Source: a virus. Taken from it: a stretch of DNA of 47,741 nucleotides. Location of the stretch: positions 1 through 47,741 of IMG/VR virus record IMGVR_UViG_3300031825_000390, one strand, 5' to 3'. Shown here one piece after another: positions 14,386 through 23,312 of the stretch. The notes beneath the pieces were generated by a model. That model saw only the letters and a list, made by a program, of their open reading frames with translations. It searched no databases and had not been told where the DNA came from. The position numbers and the translations under genes were made by a program. The stretch's first letter is position 1; every line of letters begins with the position of its first letter.

Positions 14386-14742
14386 ATGCCGCGCCTTCAA
14401 TCCGCGCCGCCTCGCCTGCCTGCCACCCCGAGCCGTCTCCCGACACAGAGCGCAGATGAAGCCGAGCGCAGCCGCCAGCGCGCAGCCGAGGCGCCTTGGC
14501 GCGCCTGGTACAAGTCGGCCCGATGGCAACAGGTGCGCGAGCGGGTGTTCACGCGCGACCTCTTCGGGTGCCAGATGCCGGCTTGCGGGAAGGTGATCTC
14601 CAACAGGCGGCAGCTGGTGTGCGACCACATCCGCCCGCACCGTGGGGATCCCGTGCTGTTCTGGGATGAGGGCAACCTGCAGACGCTGTGCAAGCCCTGC
14701 CACGACGGGGCGAAGCAATCGGCCGAGCGCCGCGCCCGCTGA
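14386..14742 (+). CDS. HNH endonuclease of the packaging module
   Basis: A 118-residue HNH protein: zinc-binding pair in CQMPACG, the core DHIRPHRGD with the catalytic His, then NLQTLCKPCHDGAK with the second Cys pair. In HK97-type cos phages a small HNH protein adjacent to the terminase is required with TerL for cos cleavage (established for phage HK97 and relatives). It has a GAGGGG ribosome site and lies directly before TerS. The Pro/Arg-rich N-terminal 35 residues are probably disordered. Confidence 0.9.
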   Translation: MPRLQSAPPRLPATPSRLPTQSADEAERSRQRAAEAPWRAWYKSARWQQVRERVFTRDLFGCQMPACGKVISNRRQLVCDHIRPHRGDPVLFWDEGNLQTLCKPCHDGAKQSAERRAR

Positions 14743-14883
14743 TACCCGCCCGCCGCGCCGCCGCGCGGGCGATGCCTAAAAACACACCTGTAAGCCGTGG
14801 TCTGGCGAGGAGGGGAGGGGGGTCAAAACGCCCCACCCCTCTCCCGCCGGGACCCGCGGCCCCCCCATTCGGAGATTTTTTCC

Positions 14884-15384
14884 TTGGCTGATGAGAAATC
14901 GGGCGGGGCGGCCCCTGATGCCGCCCCGTGTGATCTATTCGGGAATGCGATCGAGCCCATTCGGGATCGGCGTGGCCGACCGAGCTTCAGGAAAGACAAG
15001 GAAAATCAACAGTTTGTAATGGTGCGCGTCGCGGAGGGTTGGACCCACAAGGCCATCGCCGCGAACATGGGGATCGATGAGAAGACCCTGCGCAAACATT
15101 TTTCCCGCGAGCTGATGGACGGCGCGGTGCACATCCGGGGCATGCTGCTGGACGTGCTCGTGCACAAGGCGCGCGAGGGACACACCCCGTCCGTCCGCCT
15201 GCTGCTGGAGCGGCTTGACGGGGCGGGTCCGCTGGCGCCCCGGAACCATCCTCGCGGGGATGATGACGACGACGCGAAGGCGCCGGCCTTGGGCAAGAAA
15301 GAACAGCGCGTCCAAGATGCCCAAGCCGTCCCCGACGATTACGGCGACATCTATGCGCGTCTCGAAGGCCGGCGGCAGCATTGA
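14884..15384 (+). CDS. Terminase small subunit
   Basis: Read from a TTG start at 14884 (CGGAG site upstream), 166 residues. The N-terminal half contains a helix-turn-helix: RVAEGWTHKAIAANMGIDEK followed by TLRKHFSRELMDG, typical of small terminases that recognise the packaging site. The C-terminal half carries an Asp run (DDDDD) and a tail ending in GRRQH. It overlaps TerL by 4 bp (TTGA). The stretch 14743-14883 between HNH and this gene contains GC-rich inverted repeats and could hold cos. Confidence 0.85.
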   Translation: MADEKSGGAAPDAAPCDLFGNAIEPIRDRRGRPSFRKDKENQQFVMVRVAEGWTHKAIAANMGIDEKTLRKHFSRELMDGAVHIRGMLLDVLVHKAREGHTPSVRLLLERLDGAGPLAPRNHPRGDDDDDAKAPALGKKEQRVQDAQAVPDDYGDIYARLEGRRQH

Positions 15385-17096
15385 CCGCGCTGTCCTTCGC
15401 CTGCCTCGATTGGGAAGACAGGCTGCGGAAGGGACTCACGCCCATTCCGTCCCTGCCTCTGGATCCGGTGCTCGCCGATTGTGCGGTGGCCCTCTTCGAC
15501 AAGCTGCGGGTGCCTGACATCCCCGGCACGCCCACCATGGCGGAGGTGGCCGGGCCGTGGATGCGGGACATCGTGCGCGCGGCCTTCGGCTCCATCGATC
15601 CAGTGACCGGCGAACGCTTCGTCGGCGAGATCTTCAACCTGGTGCCGAAGAAGAACGGGAAGACGACAAACGCCGCCGCGCTCGGCCTGTTGGCCCTGCA
15701 GCTCAACCAGCGCCCCAACGTGGAAGGGGTCATCGTCGGGCCGACGCAGGAGGTGGCCGACAAGTGCTTCGCGCAGGCGGCGGCCATGATCGCGCTCGAT
15801 CCCTATCTGAAGCGCCGCTTCGACGTGATCGAGCACAAGAAGACGATCCTTGATCTCCATGTGGATCCCATCACGGGGGTCAAGCGAAACGTGAAGCTGA
15901 AGATCACGAGCTTTAGCCCGAAGGTGGTCACCGGCTCTATCCCCGCCTTTGCCATCGTGGACGAACTGCACGAGATGGCGGCAGCGAGCTACGCCAGCCG
16001 CGTTCTCGGCCAGATCCGCGGCGGCATGATCACGAACCCCGAAAGCCTCCTGATCATCATCACCACGCAATCGGCGACGCCGCCGGCCGGCGTGTTCAAG
16101 GATGAGCTGACCTATGCCCGCGGTGTGCGCGACGGGACGATTGCCGAAGGGGTGCGCATGCTCCCCATTCTCTATGAGTTCTCGGAGAAGATGCAGACGG
16201 CAGAGGGCAAGCCGTGGGCGGATCCCAAGAATTGGCCGATGGTGCTGCCCAATCTCGGCCGCTCGCTCACGATCGAGCGCCTCGCCAAGGAATGGCGCAC
16301 CGCGCAGGAGAAGGGCGATCAGGCCGCGCAGGAATGGGCCTCCCAGCACCTCAATGTGCAGATCGGCATGGCCATGCACAATGACCGCTGGATCGGCGCG
16401 GACTTCTGGCCTCAGGCGGCGGACCCCGGCATCACGCTCGATAGCATCATTGCGACATCGGATGTGGCGGTGGTGGGCGGCGACATCGGCGGCATGGATG
16501 ACCTGTTCGGCCTCGCCGTGGCCGGCCGGCACAAGGTGACGCGCCAGTGGCGCGCCTGGGCTCGCGCCTGGGCACAGCCGAAGCTCTTCGAGCGTCACAA
16601 GGAAATTGCCGAGACGCTTCGGGATTTCGAGAAGGCCGGCGACCTGGTGGTGTGCAAGGAAGTGACGCAGGACATCGCCGAGGTGGTGGCGATCATCCTG
16701 CGCCTCAAGCATGCGGGCCTTCTGCCGCAGGCCGGCGCCATCGGCCTTGATCCGGCGCTCGCCATCACGCTCCTCGATGCGCTGTCCGAGCACGAGATCG
16801 TGCACCCGCAGGTGCTTGGCGTGTCGCAGGGCTACAAGCTGTCCTCGGCGATCTTTGCGGCCGAGCGCAAGCTCGCGGACGGCACGCTGAAGCATTGCGG
16901 CTCGGGGCTGTTCAACTGGTGCGTCGGCAACGCCATGGCCGAACACCGGGGCTCAAACATCTACATCACGAAGCGCAAGGCCTCGGCGAAGATCGACCCG
17001 CTCATGGCCTTCTTCAATGCGGTGGACATGGTGAGCCGCAATCCGGTTGCCCGTGGGCTCTCGGTCTACGAGAGCCGCGGCATTCTCATGGTGTGA
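15381..17096 (+). CDS. Terminase large subunit (Terminase_1, HK97-like)
   Basis: A 571-residue ATPase-nuclease that packages DNA into proheads. Walker A is PKKNGKT (89-95), Walker B AFAIVDELHE (189-198), and coupling motif LIIITTQSATP follows. The C-terminal nuclease contains GGDIGGMDDL near residue 368 with metal-binding aspartates. It starts at a TTG that overlaps the TerS stop. The family is Terminase_1 as in HK97, consistent with cos packaging using the nearby HNH protein. Confidence 0.95.
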   Translation: MTALSFACLDWEDRLRKGLTPIPSLPLDPVLADCAVALFDKLRVPDIPGTPTMAEVAGPWMRDIVRAAFGSIDPVTGERFVGEIFNLVPKKNGKTTNAAALGLLALQLNQRPNVEGVIVGPTQEVADKCFAQAAAMIALDPYLKRRFDVIEHKKTILDLHVDPITGVKRNVKLKITSFSPKVVTGSIPAFAIVDELHEMAAASYASRVLGQIRGGMITNPESLLIIITTQSATPPAGVFKDELTYARGVRDGTIAEGVRMLPILYEFSEKMQTAEGKPWADPKNWPMVLPNLGRSLTIERLAKEWRTAQEKGDQAAQEWASQHLNVQIGMAMHNDRWIGADFWPQAADPGITLDSIIATSDVAVVGGDIGGMDDLFGLAVAGRHKVTRQWRAWARAWAQPKLFERHKEIAETLRDFEKAGDLVVCKEVTQDIAEVVAIILRLKHAGLLPQAGAIGLDPALAITLLDALSEHEIVHPQVLGVSQGYKLSSAIFAAERKLADGTLKHCGSGLFNWCVGNAMAEHRGSNIYITKRKASAKIDPLMAFFNAVDMVSRNPVARGLSVYESRGILMV

Positions 17097-17103
17097 GGCG
17101 GGC

Positions 17104-18339
17104 ATGAACATTTGGAACGTGTTCCGCCGCCGGGCGCGCGCGGAAGGCGGCGCCGTCGCGAACCCGCTCATTTCCGAGCTGCTGCGGTTCGGCGTGTCGG
17201 AGACGGCGACGGGCATCCACGTCAACGTGGACAAGGCGCTGAAGAACCCGGCCATGTTCCGCGCGGTGTCGCTCATCTCGGGGAGCATCGGCATGCTGCC
17301 GCTGCACCTGATCGACAACACCACGAAGAAGAAGCGCGACACGCATCCGCTGTACCGGCTGCTGCATCGCCGGCCGAATGCGTGGCAGACGGCGTTTGAC
17401 TTCCGCGTCCTGATGCAGCTGCGCGCCCTGGTGAAGGGCAACGGCTATGCGCTTGTGGTCCGCAGCCCGAACCTGCGCGCCGGCGGAGCGCTCACCCCAA
17501 CGCAGATGGTGCCGCTGGATCCGGACCTCGTGACGCCGGAGCAAGGGGCGGACTGGTCGGTGTCTTATGTCTACCGGCCCGTGAAGGGCGCGGCCGTGCG
17601 CTATCCCGCGCGGGACATCCTGCATCTGCGCGGGATTACCCTCGACGGCATTTCCGGCCTCTCGCTGGTGAAACAGGCGGCCGAGGCGGTGGGCATCGCG
17701 CTCGCGGCCGAGCTCGCCGCCGCCCGCATGATGCGCAACGGCACGATGGTGGGCGGCGCGCTGGAGCATCCCGAGCGCCTCTCACTGGAGGCGTATGCGC
17801 GCCTGCAGGAGAGCCTTGACAGTAAGTCGGGAGCCGACAAGGCGGGGCGCAACCTCATCCTCGAAGAGGGGATGAAGTATGTGCCGATCTCCTCGACGGC
17901 GCGGGACGCGCAGATGATCGAGATCCGCAAGATGCAGATCGAGGAAATCGGCCGGATCACAGGGGTGCCGCGTCCGCTCCTCATGCTCGATGAGACGAGC
18001 TGGGGCTCCGGCATCGAGGCCCTCGGCCAATTCTTTGTCACCTATGCACTCAACCCATGGTTCGAGGCGTGGCAACAGGCCTGCGAGCGCACGCTGCTGA
18101 CCGAGGCCGAGGCGGACGAAATGGCCGTCAAGTTCAACGCGGGCGCGCTGCTGCGCGGGTCGATGAAAGATCAGGCGGACTTTCTCGCCAAGGCGCTCGG
18201 CGCCGGCGGCAGTGCGCCGTGGATGTGGGTGGATGAGGTGCGCGACGTGCTGGATCTACCGGAGCGCGACGCGCCGCCGCACGTGATGGCCGGCGGCTCG
18301 GCAGATCAAGGGAGCAAGGGAAATGCGACTGCAGCGTAA
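17104..18339 (+). CDS. Portal protein (HK97 family)
   Basis: A 411-residue portal that forms the dodecameric DNA channel. Diagnostic stretches include AMFRAVSLISGSIGMLPLHL, HPLYRLLHRRPNAWQTAF, LVKGNGYALVVR and GRITGVPRPLLMLDETSWGS. The start at 17104 follows TerL by 7 bp. Its 3' end overlaps the protease gene by 17 bp. Confidence 0.95.
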   Translation: MNIWNVFRRRARAEGGAVANPLISELLRFGVSETATGIHVNVDKALKNPAMFRAVSLISGSIGMLPLHLIDNTTKKKRDTHPLYRLLHRRPNAWQTAFDFRVLMQLRALVKGNGYALVVRSPNLRAGGALTPTQMVPLDPDLVTPEQGADWSVSYVYRPVKGAAVRYPARDILHLRGITLDGISGLSLVKQAAEAVGIALAAELAAARMMRNGTMVGGALEHPERLSLEAYARLQESLDSKSGADKAGRNLILEEGMKYVPISSTARDAQMIEIRKMQIEEIGRITGVPRPLLMLDETSWGSGIEALGQFFVTYALNPWFEAWQQACERTLLTEAEADEMAVKFNAGALLRGSMKDQADFLAKALGAGGSAPWMWVDEVRDVLDLPERDAPPHVMAGGSADQGSKGNATAA

Positions 18340-19219
18340 GCCGGCCTGCTGCATGGGCCGGATCATGGCAAAGGCGCGCCCTGGCGCCATGCCGATCCCC
18401 GCCGAGCGCATGGTGCAGGCGTTCACCTCGCCTGCCGCCCTGGAGCGGTGGGGCGAGGACGCGGCCGGCGTGCGGGCGCTCGCCCCCGGCGACAACGTGA
18501 TCACCATGTTCGACATGATCGGAGAGGACTTCTGGAGCGGCGGCGGCGTGACGGCGAAGAAGGTGTCGCAGCAGCTGCGCGCCATCGGTGACCGCCCCGT
18601 CGAGGTGCAGATCAACTCGCCGGGCGGCGACGTGTTCGAAGGCCTCGCCATCTACAATGTGCTGCGTGAGCATCCGCAGGACATCACGGTCAAGGTCATG
18701 GGCTGGGCCGCCTCGGCCGCGAGCCTCATCGCCATGGCCGGGGATCGGATCGAGGTCGGCGCGGCCTCCTTCATCATGATCCACAATTCGTGGGTCGTTG
18801 CCGCCGGCAACCGCAATGACATGCGCGAGGTGGCCGACTGGCTGGAGCCCTTCGATCGGGCGATGGCCGACCTCTACGCGCAGCGCTCGGGGCAGGATGC
18901 CGCAGCGATCGCGAAGTGGATGGACGCCGAAACCTATATGTCCGGCTCGATCGCAATCGAGCGCGGGTTCGCGGACGGCCTCCTGCCGGCCGATGCGGTG
19001 AAGGTGGACGATGTCGCCCGCGCATCCGACCGTGCCGTGAATGAACTTCGCTCGCTGGAGCTGACCCTCGTGTCTGGCGGCATGACCCGCGCGCAGGCAC
19101 GCACCCGCATTTCCAAGATCAAGGGCACGCCGGGCGCTGCCCCTGAAGACGCCACGCCGGGCGCTGGCGACGACTGGACCGGCCTCGCGGCCGCCCTCCT
19201 TGCCAACCTGAAATCCTGA
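18323..19219 (+). CDS. ClpP-type prohead maturation protease
   Basis: A 298-residue S14-family serine protease: Ser 131 in GWAASAASLIAMAG, His 154 in IMIHNSW and Asp 178 in LEPFDRA form the expected triad, with QINSPGGDVFEGLAIYNVL upstream. It would cleave the capsid delta domain during maturation. The C-terminal 80 residues, rich in Ala/Gly, may act as an internal scaffold or targeting segment. It lies between portal and capsid as in HK97-like phages. Confidence 0.93.
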   Translation: MRLQRKPACCMGRIMAKARPGAMPIPAERMVQAFTSPAALERWGEDAAGVRALAPGDNVITMFDMIGEDFWSGGGVTAKKVSQQLRAIGDRPVEVQINSPGGDVFEGLAIYNVLREHPQDITVKVMGWAASAASLIAMAGDRIEVGAASFIMIHNSWVVAAGNRNDMREVADWLEPFDRAMADLYAQRSGQDAAAIAKWMDAETYMSGSIAIERGFADGLLPADAVKVDDVARASDRAVNELRSLELTLVSGGMTRAQARTRISKIKGTPGAAPEDATPGAGDDWTGLAAALLANLKS

Positions 19220-19230
19220 AAGGTTTCGCC

Positions 19231-20523
19231 ATGCACCACGTTTCGACCTCCGCCCTCCTGGGCGCGACCGCGCTTGTCCCCGTTCCCCGCGCCGTCCACG
19301 CGACCCCGCGTGCCGACGCCAGCAACCCGGCGCAGATCCTCGCCAAGCTCAATGAGGCTTTCGAGGAGTACAAGAAGACCAACGATGAGAGGCTGAAGGG
19401 CAAGGCCGAAGACACCGTTGTGACCGCCAAGCTGGAGAAGATCGATCTGGCGATCGAGGCGGCACAGAAGGCGCTCGATGACATCGTGGCCAAGCAGGCC
19501 GCCGCCGGGGCGAGCGCCGGAGACCATCGGCCCGCGCCCACGGATCCGGCCTACAGCACCGCGTGGGCGGCCTTCTTCCGCGAGGGCGAGGGCGAGACGC
19601 AGATCAAGGCCATGAACCGCTCCGGCCCGCGTGCGGCGATGACGGTCGGCACCAACGCGGACGGCGGCTATCTCGCCCCAGTGGAGTGGGACCGCACCAT
19701 CACCGGCAAGCTGAAGGAGATCTCGCCCATTCGCCAGAATGCGCAGGTGCAGAGCATCTCCGTGGCCGGCTTCACCAAGGTCTTCAATGACCGTTCGGTC
19801 GGCTCCGGCTGGGTCGGGGAGACGGCGGCCCGGCCCGCCACCAGCACCCCGCAGCTCGCCCCCCTGACCTTCACCCCCGGCGAGATGTACGCTTTCCCCT
19901 TCGCGTCGCAGACGCTCCTCGAAGACGCGGAAGTCGATATCGAAGCGTGGCTCGCGGGCGAGGTGGACACCGAGTTCTCCCGTCAGGAGAACATCGCCTT
20001 TCTGTCCGGCGACGGCGCCAACAAGCCGTTCGGTATCCTCACCTATGTGACCGGCGGCGCCAACGCGGCGAAGCATCCGTGGGGGGCGATCGAGGTGAAA
20101 AACTCCGGGGCGGCGGCGGCCGTCACCGCGGATGGCATCATCGATCTCATCTATGCGCTCCCGGATGCTTTCCGTCCTGGCGCGAAGATGTACATGAACC
20201 GCCTCACGCGCTCGGCGGTGCGCAAGCTGAAGGATGGTCAGGGCAACTATCTGTGGCAGCCGTCCTATGTGGCGGGCCAGCCCTCCACCATCGCCGGAGA
20301 AGCCATCGTGGATGTGCCGGACATGCCGGGCGTGGCCGCGGACAACATCGCCATGCTCTTCGGCGACATGGCCGCCACCTACCTGGTGGTGGACCGCGTC
20401 GGCATCTCGATCCTGCGCGATGCCCTCACGAACAAGCCCTATGTGGGCTTCTACACCCGCAAGCGCGTGGGCGGCGGGGTGCAGAACCCGGAGCCCATGA
20501 AGGCGCTCAAGATCGCGGCCTGA
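19231..20523 (+). CDS. Major capsid protein (HK97 fold)
   Basis: A 430-residue capsid protein. Residues about 30-100 are a helical, charged delta domain (LAKLNEAFEEYKKTNDERLK) expected to act as internal scaffold and be removed by the upstream protease. The mature part begins near SGPRAAMTVGTNADGGYLAP and shows the HK97 pattern FPFASQTLLEDAEVDIEAWL, FLSGDGANKPFGIL and KPYVGFYTRKRVGGG. It has a GAAAGG ribosome site. A hairpin follows the stop codon. Confidence 0.95.
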   Translation: MHHVSTSALLGATALVPVPRAVHATPRADASNPAQILAKLNEAFEEYKKTNDERLKGKAEDTVVTAKLEKIDLAIEAAQKALDDIVAKQAAAGASAGDHRPAPTDPAYSTAWAAFFREGEGETQIKAMNRSGPRAAMTVGTNADGGYLAPVEWDRTITGKLKEISPIRQNAQVQSISVAGFTKVFNDRSVGSGWVGETAARPATSTPQLAPLTFTPGEMYAFPFASQTLLEDAEVDIEAWLAGEVDTEFSRQENIAFLSGDGANKPFGILTYVTGGANAAKHPWGAIEVKNSGAAAAVTADGIIDLIYALPDAFRPGAKMYMNRLTRSAVRKLKDGQGNYLWQPSYVAGQPSTIAGEAIVDVPDMPGVAADNIAMLFGDMAATYLVVDRVGISILRDALTNKPYVGFYTRKRVGGGVQNPEPMKALKIAA

Positions 20524-20538
20524 GGTCGGTCATGCGTT

Positions 20539-20562
20539 CCGGCGGCGCTCCGGCGCCGCCGG
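20539..20562. other. Perfect GC hairpin after the capsid gene
   Basis: CCGGCGGCGC and GCGCCGCCGG form a 10-bp perfect stem with a TCCG loop, 16 bp after the capsid stop. No T-run follows. It may stabilise the highly expressed capsid mRNA 3' end or partially attenuate downstream transcription. Confidence 0.5.
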
Positions 20563-20581
20563 CCCAATCAGGAGGATCGAG

Positions 20582-20800
20582 ATGGCCGAGACCGACGAAA
20601 ACCAGATCACCGCCCCCGAGGCCCCGGCGCCCGAAGAGGTCGCCCCCGCCCCCGAGGCTCCTGCCCCGGAAGAGGTCGTCCCTGTCCAGCTGCTGCGCCT
20701 CGTGCCGACCGTGGGCGAGCCGGACATGAATGACACCCGCCTCGACGGCTCCGCCATTGTAGAGGCGGCGTTGGCGCGGCATGCGGCCGATGAGGCCTGA
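20582..20800 (+). CDS. Small acidic Pro/Glu-rich head-region protein
   Basis: A 72-residue protein with an internal tandem repeat (EAPAPEEVAPAP, then EAPAPEEVVPVQ) followed by a short structured end (LARHAADEA). It has a perfect AGGAGG site. Such small acidic genes between capsid and connector genes are common in HK97-like phages and may be head decoration or assembly factors; the function here is unknown. Confidence 0.7.
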   Translation: MAETDENQITAPEAPAPEEVAPAPEAPAPEEVVPVQLLRLVPTVGEPDMNDTRLDGSAIVEAALARHAADEA

Positions 20801-21392
20801 CGTGCTCGCGCCGGTGCGGGTGACCGCTCCCACATCGGCGCTCCTGACCGTCGCCGAAGCACGCCTCGCCCTGAAGGTGGACCTGCCCGACGATGATGAC
20901 CTGATCGAGGATCTGATCGCGGCGGCGGAAAGCTTGCTGGACGGGTACAGCGGCGAGCTGGGGCGGGCGCTGGTGACGCAGGTGTGGCGGCAGGATCTGC
21001 CGTGCTTCCCCGCCTGCGGCGTCATCCGCCTGCCCCTCGCGCCGGTGCGGGCGGTTTCCTCCGTGACCTATTGGGGATCGGATGGGGTCTCCCGCCCGCT
21101 GGCGGCACAAGTCTATGGTGGGGTGCTGAACGGTGCCGCCGACCCCTATCTGAAGCTCGCCTATGGCCAGTCCTGGCCTGCCACCTATCCCCGCGACGAT
21201 GCGGTCTCGGTGACATTCGAGGCAGGGTATGGCGAGCCGGGTGATGTTCCGGCCGCGATCCGCCGGGCGGCGCTCCTCATCGTCGGCCACCTCTATGAGA
21301 ACCGGGAAGCGGTGACGGTCGGCGTCTCCGCTTCCGACCTTCCCTTCGGCGCGAACCGCCTCACGGCCGGGTTCCGCCGGGTGCGGGTGTAG
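20781..21392 (+). CDS. Head-tail connector (gp6-like)
   Basis: A 203-residue connector of the HK97 gp6 / DUF-type DNA packaging family: LTVAEARLALKVDLPDDDDL, then IAAAESLLDGYSGELGRALV at the N-terminus and a C-terminal IRRAALLIVGHLYENREAV. It would form a ring under the portal. Starts at 20781 and 20790 are both possible; both overlap the upstream gene. Confidence 0.88.
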   Translation: MRPMRPDVLAPVRVTAPTSALLTVAEARLALKVDLPDDDDLIEDLIAAAESLLDGYSGELGRALVTQVWRQDLPCFPACGVIRLPLAPVRAVSSVTYWGSDGVSRPLAAQVYGGVLNGAADPYLKLAYGQSWPATYPRDDAVSVTFEAGYGEPGDVPAAIRRAALLIVGHLYENREAVTVGVSASDLPFGANRLTAGFRRVRV

Positions 21393-21393
21393 C

Positions 21394-21849
21394 GTGGCGA
21401 AGGTGGACAACGGGCTTGCCCGTCTCAACCGGCAGCTCAACGCCATCCCGCAGAATGTACGGGCTGCGGTGCAGCCGGCCCTTCTGAAGGCCGGCAGTGC
21501 GCTCGCGGATGACATGCGCGCACTCGCGCCCGTCGATGACGGCGACCTCAAAGAAAGTATCGCCGTGACGCCGGGCGGGTCCACGACGCCGCCCTATTCC
21601 CAGCCCGGCGGGCGGCAGGTGGTGCCCGAGCTGCAGGTGCTCGTGACCGCCGGCAACACCAAGGTGCGCTACGCCCACCTGGTGGAGTTCGGGACCGCTC
21701 CCCACGAAAACCGGGGCCTCTTCGCGGGCACCCGCCACCCCGGCACCAAGGCCGAACCCTTCTTCTGGCCAGCCTTCCGCCTGCACCGGAAGAAGCTTGC
21801 CTCGGCCATCAAGCGGGCCATTCGCAAAGCGGTGAAAGACGCCAAATGA
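21394..21849 (+). CDS. HK97 gp10-like tail completion protein
   Basis: A 151-residue protein read from a GTG start. The pattern LARLNRQLNAIPQNVRAAV, ALADDMRALAPVDDGDLKES, then VRYAHLVEFGTAPH is characteristic of the HK97-gp10 family, which completes the tail or joins it to the head. It overlaps the next gene as ATGA. Confidence 0.88.
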   Translation: MAKVDNGLARLNRQLNAIPQNVRAAVQPALLKAGSALADDMRALAPVDDGDLKESIAVTPGGSTTPPYSQPGGRQVVPELQVLVTAGNTKVRYAHLVEFGTAPHENRGLFAGTRHPGTKAEPFFWPAFRLHRKKLASAIKRAIRKAVKDAK

Positions 21850-22187
21850 CAGACCTTCTCGACGGCCACGTGAGCCTTTCCCTCGGCGGCGACGCCTTCA
21901 CCCTGGCGCCCACCCTCGGCGCCGCCATGGCGCTCTGCCGCGCGCACCAGAGCTTCGGGGCGCTGATCGACAAGCTGGAGGCCTATGACCTGCCGGCGGC
22001 AATCGACGTGGCGCGGGCCGGCATCGGCCTGTCGGCTCCCGGCGATCTTGATGCCCGCGTCTATGCCGCCGGCGTCATGAACATCGCGCCGGATCTGATC
22101 CGGTTCGTGATCCTGCTGGCCAATGGCGGGCGCAGCCCGAAGGCGGAGGCGGAAGACAGGCCGGAGGCTCGCCCTTTCGACGCATGA
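21846..22187 (+). CDS. Tail assembly chaperone, N-terminal frame (G-like)
   Basis: A 113-residue protein similar to gene-transfer-agent and phage tail-tube-side chaperones: LGGDAFTLAPTLGAAMALCR, then DLIRFVILLANGGRSP. Such proteins bind the tape measure during tail assembly. The following frame is offset by -1 and overlaps by 4 bp, with a slippery heptamer 10 bp before the stop, so this may be the G part of a G/GT pair. Confidence 0.8.
   Translation: MTDLLDGHVSLSLGGDAFTLAPTLGAAMALCRAHQSFGALIDKLEAYDLPAAIDVARAGIGLSAPGDLDARVYAAGVMNIAPDLIRFVILLANGGRSPKAEAEDRPEARPFDA
22172..22178 (+). other. Possible -1 programmed frameshift site CCCTTTC
   Basis: In the reading frame of the upstream gene the bases read C CCT TTC, matching the X XXY YYZ rule. 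A -1 slip continues through CGA CGC into the ATG and the whole downstream chaperone frame without a stop, giving a fused G-T product. Only the sequence pattern supports it. Confidence 0.5.
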
Positions 22188-22405
22188 GCCACGCGGACTA
22201 TCACGCCTGGCTCTTCAAGGCCGCGACTGGCTGGCTGGGCTGGACCCCGGCCGTCGCCCTCGCCACGCCCATTCCGCAGATCGCCGCTGCCCATGAGGGG
22301 CGGATCGACATGCTCGCCGCTTTGTTCGGCGGGCGGAAGGAAGCCGCGCCGCAGGCGCCGCTCACTGCGGCGGCCTTCGACGCCATGTTCACAGCCAAAG
22401 GTTAG
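22184..22405 (+). CDS. Tail assembly chaperone, C-terminal frame (T-like)
   Basis: A 73-residue protein (SHADYHAWLFKAATGWLGWT, then AAHEGRIDMLAALFGG), the phage TAC pattern found after the first chaperone in siphophages and gene transfer agents. It could be made separately from its ATG, which overlaps the upstream stop, or as the C-terminal part of a -1 frameshift fusion. Confidence 0.78.
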   Translation: MSHADYHAWLFKAATGWLGWTPAVALATPIPQIAAAHEGRIDMLAALFGGRKEAAPQAPLTAAAFDAMFTAKG

Positions 22406-22416
22406 GAGCAAGCACC

Positions 22417-22905
22417 ATGGCACTCTTCAGCGCGAGCGGATCGAAGATCTATATCGGGGCCGTCAAGGTGCCCGGCGCCACGGACTTCACGTCCGCCGAC
22501 TTCACGGCCGAGGTCTGGACCGAGATCGGCGAGGTGGAGAGCATCGGGTCGTTCGGTGACACCTCCGAGCTCATCACCTCCAACGTTCTCAGCCGTGGGC
22601 GGACCCGCAAGGCCAAGGGCACGAAGAATGCGGGCTCGATGGAAGTCACGATGAATTCGGACTATGCCGATGCGGGCCAGCTCGCGCTGCGCGCAGCAGC
22701 GGCAGCCCGCGACAGCTACTCGTTCAAGATCGAGTTTGCTGACAAGCCGTCCGCCGGCGCTTCCCCGAAGAACTCTATGCGGTACTTCGCTGCCCTGGTG
22801 ATGTCGGCCAATGATCAGGCGGATGAGGCGAACGCCATCATCAAGCTCACGTCCACGCTGGAGATCAATTCCAACGTGGTTGTCGTGCACGCTTCCGCCA
22901 CCTGA
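22417..22905 (+). CDS. Major tail tube protein
   Basis: A 162-residue tail tube protein (ASGSKIYIGAVKVPGATDFT, then FTAEVWTEIGEVESIGSFGD and RTRKAKGTKNAGSMEV), with the compact beta-rich pattern of siphophage tube proteins. It has an AGGAG ribosome site. The stop overlaps the next start by one base. Confidence 0.88.
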   Translation: MALFSASGSKIYIGAVKVPGATDFTSADFTAEVWTEIGEVESIGSFGDTSELITSNVLSRGRTRKAKGTKNAGSMEVTMNSDYADAGQLALRAAAAARDSYSFKIEFADKPSAGASPKNSMRYFAALVMSANDQADEANAIIKLTSTLEINSNVVVVHASAT

Positions 22906-23312
22906 TGGCGCCGGATCGCGCCCTGCAACGGGCGCTCCTCGCGCGGTTCGTCGCGGAGCCGGACCTCCTCGCGCTGGTGCCTGCCGCCAACATCATCGAT
23001 GGGGACGGCGCACCGCAGCGCTTCCCTTCGATCCTGTTCGGAGAAGGGCAGGCAGTGCGCGAGCCGCAATCCCTCTGCGGCCGCGAGCGGCGCCTCTACG
23101 CCACGCTGCACGTCTGGACGAAGAGCGCGCCGCTCGCCCGTGACATCGCGGACAGCATCGTGGCGGCGGTGGAGGGCGCGACGCTGCCGCTTGAAGGGGG
23201 GCACCGGGCCGTGACGGCCATCGTGTCGTCGGTCCGCCTCTTGCGTGATCCGGACGGGGAAACCTCCCACGGCGTGGTCACCGTCGAAAGCCTGGTGGAG
23301 GTGGCGCGGTGA
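22905..23312 (+). CDS. DUF3168-type tail terminator/completion protein
   Basis: A 135-residue protein: RALLARFVAEPDLLALVPAA, then YATLHVWTKSAPLARDIAD and GHRAVTAIVSSVRLLRDPDG, the DUF3168 pattern (HK97 gp10/lambda U-like minor tail proteins). It probably caps the tail tube at the head side. Confidence 0.85.
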   Translation: MAPDRALQRALLARFVAEPDLLALVPAANIIDGDGAPQRFPSILFGEGQAVREPQSLCGRERRLYATLHVWTKSAPLARDIADSIVAAVEGATLPLEGGHRAVTAIVSSVRLLRDPDGETSHGVVTVESLVEVAR

